In this document: positions 55,601-64,000 of the stretch, piece by piece
Layout of the letters: the number at the start of each line of letters is the position of its first letter
Numbering within the stretch: position 1 is the first letter of the stretch
Origin: Leptasterias polaris
Lineage: Eukaryota > Echinodermata > Asteroidea > Forcipulatida > Asteriidae
Length of the DNA: 64,000 nucleotides
Assembly: GCA_037783415.1 (NCBI GenBank)
Contig: JAZGTN010000069.1
Span: forward strand, 2,666,001 to 2,730,000
Direction: 5' to 3'
Notes under the pieces: model-generated
What the model was told of the DNA's origin: nothing
What the model saw: the letters and a program-made list of their open reading frames with translations, nothing else
Databases searched by the model: none
Translations under genes and position numbers: made by a program

Positions 55601-58600
55601 GTCAGCCAACCGAACTTGCTCCCGTCTGGATGTGGGACACACACACCGGTGTACAATTAATTCCACATGACACCGGAAAGGTCTTGAGCCGAGATTAAAG
55701 AGCACTCAGCGAAATGGAAAAGTCTCGCTCGATCATTCTCCACCGAAAACCGCCTCCGTCGTTGAAAAAAACAATCCCTTGCTATAAATGTCTTGAAACA
55801 TGAAATAGATTAAGGCATTACTCTCAGCACGCTCTCAGAGACATACAAATTGATTTCTACTGTAAAAGGCTTTGATCTATTTCCCCTTCAAAGACAAGAC
55901 ACTATATTGCTGCAAGATAAGTACATTTTCTACTTACGATACTTTCCGGGTGGATTTTTAGGTTAATTTGAATCATACACACAAGCTTCTTATATTCAAC
56001 CCTCTTCGAACCTAAAAGGGGTTATGTTTGTTTGTTTATTTGTTTGTTTGTTTGTTGAGGTGTTTATAATTATGTTTGTTTGTTTGTTTGTTGGGTTGTT
56101 TGTGTGTTTGTCTGTTTGTTTGTCTGTTTGTCTGTTTGTTTGTTTATTTGTTTGTTTATTTATATACTAATCTCGTTGACTCAACTTGGTGACCCATTCA
56201 ATGGCAACAACTTGTTTTCTGTTGGTCTTCGTAAAGGTAATGTAGAAGACAAAATAACAGTTATCAAGGTTACTACAAAATTGAAAAACTCAGCTTTAAA
56301 AATAAAAATTTTAAGCAAATACATCAAATAAATAAAAGATCCGCAGTGATCCATTCAGTATAAGAAAACAAATCACCGACCTAATTCCATGGTTCCCCAG
56401 CTCGCAAGAAACGACTAATCATCGAATACAAAAAGCGTTTGCATTTCAATACTTTTGGGAAAGAAAATAAAAAAATACCCCCAAATCACTTTTTTTTATT
56501 TTGATGATTTAAAGTGAAGCCATTTGAAAACACAAGTTTGATGGATTTCAATTACTTATAGATAATTAGAGATATCTAATTTACGAGGCTCATTTATGAA
56601 GTTGTGTAACCAATCCATTCACTTATAGACTAAAGAGCTATTTCCGTACCACGGAACTTAATAAGCAACGTAACGTAGGGCACACGTCAGTTAAGGTTGG
56701 GTGTACGACCTTCTGTTGTGAACTCAGCGTAGATCCTTCCAAAAGGACGTTGCCACTTTGAAGGGAAGACAACATACTAGTAATGTTTCTAACATCACAT
56801 TTAAAAGAGTAACATGATCTAAACAATGAGGGAATTCAACATTAAATAGGCAGTTACTCAAGGGTAGCATCGAGTTTGTTTTTTTGTTTTGTTTGGGGTT
56901 TTTTTAAAGGGTTATCCGGGGTTTTCTGTGGTTTATCCTCAAGTTACCATGAGTAACGGCTTGCTTAATATTTCTGCATTTCTCCTTAACCATAAGTGGC
57001 GTGTCACGGCTGATCGTTTAAGATCATCGGACGCTAGCTCTGGTGTTTCTGATCAGCAGAGTTTGGGTTAAAGTCCATTTCGCGGCACTTTTGTCTTTGA
57101 GCAAGATCATGCTTTGTCCTTCGAATGGGACATGAAGCTGTATGTCCCGTGTAGGATTGGTATTGCACGTAAAAAAAACCCAGAACGCTTAATCGTGGAA
57201 GAAAATCCCAGTCTGGTTCATATAGTATGTTTACAGGCTTGGGAGCTTTTAAGAGATTAAGTTCACTTATGAAGCATCCTTGTTTTCTTGGTACAGTTCC
57301 CTAACAGTATTTTCTTATCAACAATTTTCTTATAGACAATTTAAACCGACTACATCTCCTTTTAAAGAACTGCCATTCGGAAAAAGCAACCCCTTGCCTA
57401 GTATGATGGCCTTCAGCTGGCTGTTTTGTCCTTTAAACACCTTTATTTGTGCGTTTGTTTCTCACTGCATCATCTATCTTGTTCTCTCTTGCTACGGTTG
57501 CTTTGGTTGCCTATAGCATTGGAGTTTGGGGAACCTTTCCGCAATTATTTCTTGTTTGTCGGTCAGTTTGATTAGTCCCATTTCCTCTCGAGCTTTTGGA
57601 GAAGCGTTTTGTTGATTTCTTACTTGCCTGAAAGAAAATACTCATCTGTGTACAACAAACAGCACTTTCCTTTTTACAGTCGAACACTGAAATTGTCAGA
57701 TAGATTCACTTTCCTTGCAGAATTTTAACAATGTGATTGTTGATAAATCTGTTGTCTTTTTGTTTAAGGAACAATGGCTTCAACTATACGATTGGCAGAC
57801 GGGTCTTTTCCCTGGGAAGGACGAGTGGAGGTGTTACACGATGGAGAATGGGGTACCGTATGTGATGACGATTGGGACGAGCGGGATTCCGCAGTGGTTT
57901 GCCGCTACCTCGGTTACCAAAACGCTGAAACCAGTACCGAAGAATTCGGTGCTGGATCGGGGGAAATTTTCTTGGACGAGGTGGACTGCATTGGGAACGA
58001 GTCTAGCTTAGCCGATTGTTCACACGAAAGATGGGGATATCATGATTGTAGCCATTCAGAGGATATAGGGCTTGTCTGCTCATCGGCTCTTCTCGATCCA
58101 GAGGAAGCAGTATTCCCAGGTAACAATAGTCCTTTCATTGACAATCGAAGTCCTTCCCCTGTAGGCCTATATGTATTCTAAACCACTGCATATGCATGAT
58201 ACAAACACACCATAATGCTGAGGTGTGTGTTCCCAGCTACGACACCACTGAATTCACAATGGAAGGTTTGGCCTAAGTTCTACTATTCTCATAAACATAA
58301 AGATACAGTTACATATAGTATTACTCTCTTTGAAAGTCAGCCCCAACATTGACCAATAATGTATAAAGTTAGCCTTTCGAGAGTAGCAAACCTTCCTAAC
58401 TCAATCCACGTACAACCGCAATCTTGATCGGGCAATTTCGGGATTCAATGTTCCAGTATTTTATACAGTAAAGTACCGAATTTGAAAACTGATATCCCAA
58501 ACATGCAATATTTACAAGACATTCTAGGAATTGGACCTTGTAGGATTTTTCATACTGTTTTTAAGTTTTCCTGCGTAATTATACCTAAGGCAGAGAGTGT

Positions 58601-61600
58601 AAATAACTTAAACATGCGAAGGTATATTATGTCATAAACTTTGTTAATAGTTCTCTGTTTATGAAAGCGATTATGGGACCTTTTTACAAATCTGGGTGAA
58701 GACAAACATTTGATGAGACTTTTTCACTGTCTTTAATTTTGTGAAAAAGCTGACAGAAATCATTAAGTTTGGTAATGAACCACCTACACAAGCTTTGCGG
58801 TCGATTCGCAATATAGAGCGCCCTCAAGAGTTTACCCTGAAAGGAACAATTTCAACAATGCGTCATGTCATAGCTTTCATCGTGGTATGGATGGATCTGC
58901 AACTTGTGGTAATCTTCAAACTGAAAATATGTTAACAAAATTGCAGATATTTGTTTTCATCTGTTTTAGATGGCAGTGTGCGTCTAGTTGGTGGTAATTT
59001 TCCTTTTGAGGGGCGTGTGGAAGTACACCATCTCTACCGATGGGGTACAGTATGCGATGATTACTGGGATCCGAGGGATGCAACAGTCGTCTGTCACCAA
59101 CTTGGCTACAGCTCCGTTGTGTCAGAAGACACCAGATTCGGCGCAGGGTCTCTAGAATTCATCTTAGATGACGTGGAATGTTACGGAACCGAGTCTTTTC
59201 TTGCAGACTGCCCTCATGCGGGATGGTGGGAAAACAACTGCAATCACAAGGAAGCTATTGGAGTCGTTTGTTTTGATGAAGATGCAGCTGACTACACGGG
59301 TAAACTGTTTCCAGGTAAGATTAATGGGAATTAGGACAGCCTCAAACTAATCAAAAGTAATAACAGAAATTTAGGCACTTTTCAAGCTGATGCTGCGTCC
59401 GAATCAAGCGACTTTGGCTTCGCTATGGTCGTTTGCAGCAGTAATAACGTTGAAATTTGGACTTTTCGACATTCCGCCACAACTATTGCCGAAGCCATTA
59501 TTTTGGACAAGGTCCTTGTGTCAAGACAGGAGAACCCATTTAAAGTCAAATTATAAACCTCAATAAGTTATTATTTCATGATATGCCTTAATGTCTGCTA
59601 AATTATCAATTAAATGCTATTTGTTTTATGTCACGATCATGCTCTCCGAAGTTCAATTTCGTCATACTTTTTTTTTAATTTTTTTTTTAAGCCCACGACC
59701 CATCTTCTTAAGTCTTGTTTGGTTTAGTTTGGTTTTGATCCTCCATTTTGTACTTTTCTCCGAATGCCTCTATTGTGTGGGTGGATGTGTTGTATTTTTA
59801 TTTTTTTAAATTCTTATCTCCCAATATAAAAATGTACTTTTAATTTTATTTGTGTTTGATTTGTATGTATTTTGGAGGTATCGGTTTATGGATTTTTTTT
59901 GTTTTTGTATTGCATTTTTTTTTCTTCTCTTTTCCACCCCCTTTTTTTAAAATTGAGAACAGTTTATTGAAAACTGATAGGTCTATTGTTTTCTTAGAAA
60001 AGGAAGTAAAATAAAGATGAGCATCATGACAAGGTTAGTGAAAACATATTAATATAATTATATATTTCAAACCACTATAAATGTAGAGTTAATTCGAACG
60101 TTTTCGTTTTGTTTCTTCTTCTTCTTCTTTTCCCCCTTTTTCTAAGACGACTTCAGTCTACGTCTCGTTGGTGGAAATAAATCATCAGAGGGACGTGTCG
60201 AGTTGTTGTACAATGGAGAGTGGGGAACCATCTGTCGTGACGGATGGGACCAGCGAGACTCAACGGTGGTGTGTCGCTTCCTCGGGTACCAAGGTGTAGA
60301 GTCTACGCTTGCTGAGTTCGGCCCTGGATTAGGGAGCATCTATTTGGATGATGTGGACTGCATTGGGAGCGAGTCTAACTTAGCCAAATGTTCTCACAGT
60401 GGATTGAATGTTAATGACTGCAACCATCAAGAAGATGTTGGTGTGGTTTGCTCAACGGCTCTTCGAAATCCAGAGGAAGAATCCCCAGGTAAACAAATCT
60501 GGTCTATCGTTTTCTTTCATCTTCTTCTTTTTTTAAATAACTTTATATTGCATCTTAAAGCTCGGTTACCAGCTGTAATCAAATCTCTCCTGCACCACCC
60601 CTAATTTGTCATCTGTGAGCTTTGCTAGAAAACGTTACAATAATGCGAACCACATTTGAAGCCAACTGAGGTTTGCAAACATACCGTGTAATAAAGTCTC
60701 TATGAGCTGTGGTAGTTCTGAGAAAAACCGGTTTATAAACATGTCCTCTCAGAATCACCACAACGCTCACAGAGAGCAAACACTCACTTAATGATTGTAT
60801 TCCCACCAACAAACAAGTTAAATACTACTCACATCGGCAGAGCGTGGGTTCGAGTCCGTGTCCTGGCACTTGTGTCATGAGCAAGATACATTCCATGTTT
60901 GCCTTGTCCTTCGGATGGGACATTACTAGGTCCTGTAAACTAGGATTGGTAGTGCACGCCTTGCAGGGAGTGACGCTGGCAGACGAGCCATCCACAAGTC
61001 TAGAAAATCATAACAGCACCCACGTGGTAAATCCCATGCTATATTCCATGATATCCTCCCCTGTACCATAACACACAGTCTAGAAGGGGTTTCAATCAAC
61101 AGGGGTCGGTGACTTGGGTCAGTGGGGCTGAGAGAAAAAATTTGAACAAAATCCTCCCACAAAGCAATGGTCGCCTGGTTAATGTCAATGACACTAGACT
61201 TGTTGACAAGTCGTTAATGATGGTCGCGGTGAGTCGAGTCGCGTGTGGTGCTGTTGCGTAATAAAGAATGCTCTCGCGAGATCACTGCTCTCGCGCGAAG
61301 TTGCTGGCTGCCGACTCTTCGTCATTAACGTAAATGTGACCAGTCTTGAGAGCAGTAATCTCGCACAGAGCAGCACTCTCGCGGGATATTGCGAGAAAGC
61401 CATTCCGCTATCACCGCGACAGACATTAAATTTTTAACGACTTGTCCACAAGTCTACAATGACACCGAAGTCACGCGAGTGGTCGCCAAAAGTCCTGGAC
61501 CCATTGAGTTGATTAAAAACATCTGTTCCCCAACTAGCTGCGAGTCCTTTGATGTCTTGCCGTCATTTCTGCGGTTAGAAAATGGGAGATAAGCCCTTGC

Positions 61601-63361
61601 AAGCCCTCTTAAGTGATGTATTACATCAGTCGAATATACGTTCGGCTGAAACAGGTGCCCCCTTTGAGGGTTTTAAACGAACACAGAACACCGCGGAAGG
61701 GTTATTTACCCTGGTGTTTCTGGTTCACATTACATGGCAAGCACTCTTGTTTACAGGATTGCGAGCTACAGTAATTACGTTCACTTGTGAGGCATCATTG
61801 GTTTCATTACCAGAAATATATGCTTTCCCGAGTCCTGTGGACCACACTCCACAGGCCTAGTACCTAATAAGTGGGATTCGAACCCAGAACCCCGCAAGCT
61901 AAAGCAGATATCTCACCATCCAACGCGCGTGTCCGCCGAAAGCACCACCGAGTGTACAGTGCTTTATCACACACCGATATGGTAAAGCCAAAAAAGGATA
62001 GTCTTGATCCCTTATGCAAATGATTCCATCTTTTAATTTACACATCTACAACATTTCATAAGGAATTAAAAATATTAATAACAGTTTATTAGCTTTTTTT
62101 TGTCTGGGAAGATTTTGAATTTTAGCGGAATAGAGAAGACACAATTATGTTTAGAGCGAGTAGAATGTTTTACATTGTTATTGCAGGATTTCAGTGTATA
62201 GTACATTTTAACTTGGCCTTTTTCTGATAGCGTTTGGCTCTTTGCGTCTTGTGGACGGTGACTCTCCCATGGAGGGCCGCGTTGAAGTATACCTGTTAAA
62301 CGAATGGGGCACAATCTGCGATGACCACTGGGATGTAAGGGATGCAACAGTCGTCTGTCGCCAACTTGGTTACACCTCCATTGCATCAGAGCACACCAAA
62401 TTCGGCGCTGGTTCTACACAAATTTGGATGGATGAAGTTGGATGTAACGGAAGTGAGATGCAACTGGCAGACTGCCCCCGCGGGAAATTTGGATTCCACG
62501 ATTGCAGTCATAGTGAAGATGTTGGTGTTGTGTGTTCCAATCACTCAGCGACCCCCGGAAGTAATGAATCAATCACTGGTAAGCGCACATGATACATTGA
62601 ATGTTGCTGCATTGATGATGAAGATGGCCTGATTAAAAAAATATAAAGACTGGTGACGACAGCGTCGCTTATGCAGTTCTCTTTGAGCTGCTTCTGCAGG
62701 ACCTTTTTCTGTTGCTACTAATTGAGCTATCCTTAATGATGTGCTTATGTTGGGACTCTTGCCGTTGAAGCAACTACGTTTGCTTGCTGTTACTGCTGCT
62801 TGCGCCATGTGCTGCGATATTACTATTGTGCTGTTGCTGTTTCTTTGCCTATACTGTTGGTGCAACTTGCTGCTGCCTCCCTGAATACCTTTAGTGCTGT
62901 TGTTTGCGATGGTGCTTCTGGTTGTGCATGGTGCAGGCGGTGAACGTTTGTTGCATCAGTTGTGTGAACATTTCAAACATCTTTCTTATCCTTTTCAGAA
63001 GACCGATACATAACGTATCGGCTCTTTGGTGGGTCATCCCCGAGTGAGGGCGTTTTACAGTATCAGAGTTCTGCAAACGAAACTTGGAACACTGTTTGTT
63101 CCCCGTATCCAGTCACCGACCATTGGACAGCCCGCGTTTTCTGCAACAAGGTGGGGTTTCCATTTTCCTGTGGATACTATACATTGGAAACCGTACGAGA
63201 TAGCAGTGCCATGGCTGGTTTGGGAGATTTCCCGTCAAAAGAAAGTTTCTATGTTTGCACGACAAGAGAGATTGGAGAACATGACTGCCATTTAGAATCG
63301 ACGGAAATGAGTAACCAGCCATGCACACTGCATGAAACGACATGGTTTGTTTGTGGCTCAG
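52634..63361 (+). CDS. SRCR-domain protein, signal peptide + 5 SRCR exons, 3' end outside window
   Basis: Scavenger receptor cysteine-rich protein, secreted or on the cell surface; relatives act in pattern recognition and adhesion, and the family is expanded in echinoderms. Exons: 52634-52706, 57769-58119, 58970-59314, 60147-60488, 62231-62578, 62999-63361. All are GT-AG and end in phase 1, giving 607 codons so far. Exon 1 encodes a signal peptide (LKLLCVFVLHVWTV). Exons 2-5 each encode one SRCR domain with GRVEV, W-G-T-(V/I)-C, VVCxxLGY, a (D/E/G)C...LA(D/K)C pair, DC-x-H and VC. All four have six cysteines in the group A pattern, yet each is a single exon. Exon 6 is a diverged SRCR (WNTVC, HDCHLES, WFVCGSG). 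No membrane segment is reached. Intron 1 is ~5 kb. Confidence 0.93.
52745..53140. repeat. Degenerate ~18-22-bp tandem repeat in SRCR intron 1
   Basis: Variants of GTCCGACAAACCATTATG and GACCAACCCATTGTG recur about twenty times, the last ones as the inverted-sounding TGGTCTGTTTCGGACATAC twice. It starts ~40 bp after the exon 1 donor. Confidence 0.7.
53590..53890 (-). pseudogene. LINE 3' fragment in SRCR intron 1
   Basis: The minus strand reads LNVPRANKVLGQKAFSVAG, PMIWNNLPTVIRES and TLSTFRKVLKTHLF, the standard C-terminal tail of Jockey/CR1-type LINE reverse transcriptases. It is followed by a TATGGCGC 3' end. Only the tail is left. It is antisense to the SRCR gene. Confidence 0.85.
53891..56020. 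other. SRCR intron 1, nothing coding recognised
   Basis: No SRCR-like exon is present here on either strand. Open frames are short. A TATATATATGTG run lies at ~55,032. Confidence 0.5.
56024..56163. repeat. (GTTT)n microsatellite
   Basis: About 130 bp of TTTG units with GTCT, GTTA and other variants, within SRCR intron 1. Confidence 0.9.
56995..57190 (+). repeat. SINE family 1, copy in plus orientation
   Basis: GTGGCGTGTCACGGCTGATC, then CAGCAGAGTTTGGGTTAAAG (decayed B box) and TGCTTTGTCCTTCGAATGGG. Same family as 5.04-5.40 kb. Confidence 0.65.
60830..61065 (+). repeat. SINE family 1 fragment (SRCR intron)
   Basis: GCAGAGCGTGGGTTCGAGTC (B box) and CCTTGTCCTTCGGATGGGAC match the family's middle region. 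The A-box half is missing. Confidence 0.65.
61195..61456. mobile_element. MITE with CTCGCGAG motifs (SRCR intron)
   Basis: TAGACTTGTTGACAAGTCGT at the left is mirrored by ACGACTTGTCCACAAGTCTA at the right (17-18 of 20 pair). The body has repeated CTCTCGCG/CTCGCGAG blocks and is GC-richer than the intron. Confidence 0.75.
61868..61985 (-). repeat. tRNA-derived SINE family 3, degraded copy
   Basis: The plus strand has GGGATTCGAACCCAGAACCC (B box complement) and a CACCACCGAGTG end, the same family as 33,270. The A-box region is altered by an insertion-like stretch. Confidence 0.55.
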
Positions 63362-64000
63362 GTAAGATTTTAATAATAGTCTTATATCGCAAACGTATGT
63401 ACAAATGAGGTACTTATTAAACAAAAACATTTTCAAAATTCGGTTTTTGTAATATTGAGAATTATGAGACCGATTTATGTAGCAAAATGGGATTTACAAG
63501 GTGCTGTGGAGATGTTTTTATATCGGCATCTTTTGTTATAACACCTGAAAGTATAACTTTGTTGAATTGATGCTTTAATTATCATGATCGACAACAATAA
63601 TTAGTTGGTGCTTTCTTAAACTTTGTACATAGGCGAGCAGTGTAAACTGTTCGAAACGTCTAGACCACAACAAAAGCTTATTTCAGAGACAACACTCCTC
63701 CCAAACGAGATTTACAAAAGGTTGTACCCGCAAGTTTACCAGTATTAGTCACCTTCAAATTTTTGTTTTCACTCGAAAGACCTTTTGTTAAGCCCTGAAG
63801 CTATTATGCAAGAATGAAACACAAAATGGAACACATTTCATTTCTTGAAGCTCCTCAGCTTGGAAAAATGTAAATAATACAATTATTGGGTAAAATAGGC
63901 AGGCTTATTGGAGACGTTGAGACGCTAGGTGGCAGCAGATCGAGCACAGGGCCGTATACTGAGATATCTGTAGCTGCGACAACTTTTGATTAGAAGCCAT
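63362..64000. other. Start of next SRCR intron, no further exon seen
   Basis: The donor GTAAGATTTT opens an AT-rich stretch. I find no SRCR motif or phase-1 exon before the window ends, so the gene continues to the right. Confidence 0.6.

Overview
This is an AT-rich animal genomic window full of repeats. It has long introns, GT-AG splice sites, many inverted-repeat transposon relics, tRNA-derived SINEs, several LINE lineages and an interstitial TTAGGG-type array. The gene content (multi-domain SRCR protein, fibrinogen-related protein with a PAN-like domain, ACADS) and the repeat style suggest a marine invertebrate deuterostome. An echinoderm, perhaps a sea star, is my best guess. That is inference from recognition, not from a search.

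Layout. 1-4.43 kb is a non-LTR retrotransposon with both reading frames open, cut at its 5' end by the window edge. 4.4-8.6 kb holds SINEs, MITEs and a dead minus-strand fibrinogen-related gene broken by two frameshifts and a SINE. 9.2-11.2 kb has a 70-bp minisatellite and a TTAA-flanked element with another nested inside. 11.8-28.2 kb is gene-poor: two inverted copies of a ~2-kb unit lie either side of a telomere-like array (17.5-18.35 kb), a G-rich minisatellite (23.3-25.0 kb), SINEs and two weak coding candidates. 31.10-44.24 kb (minus strand) is a complete ten-exon gene for mitochondrial short-chain acyl-CoA dehydrogenase (ACADS); its introns are packed with MITEs, SINEs and a LINE fragment. 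44.2-52.6 kb is intergenic, with a palindrome array and a duplicated segment that also lies just upstream of the next gene. 52.63-63.36 kb (plus strand) is the 5' part of a secreted or membrane SRCR gene: a signal-peptide exon and five SRCR exons, all in splice phase 1, running off the window.

The two real genes are unrelated in function: mitochondrial fatty-acid beta-oxidation, and probably pattern recognition or adhesion at the cell surface. Nothing suggests co-regulation. I found no CRISPR array, operon or rRNA, and no convincing functional tRNA gene. I did not find an obviously new multi-gene system. The items most worth follow-up are the same-frame ORF1-stop-ORF2 layout of the LINE, a small MITE carrying CRE-like palindromes and a YY1-like motif, a MITE with about ten copies of a 14-bp motif and a clean CCGG target duplication, and the telomere-like array that grows out of a MITE.
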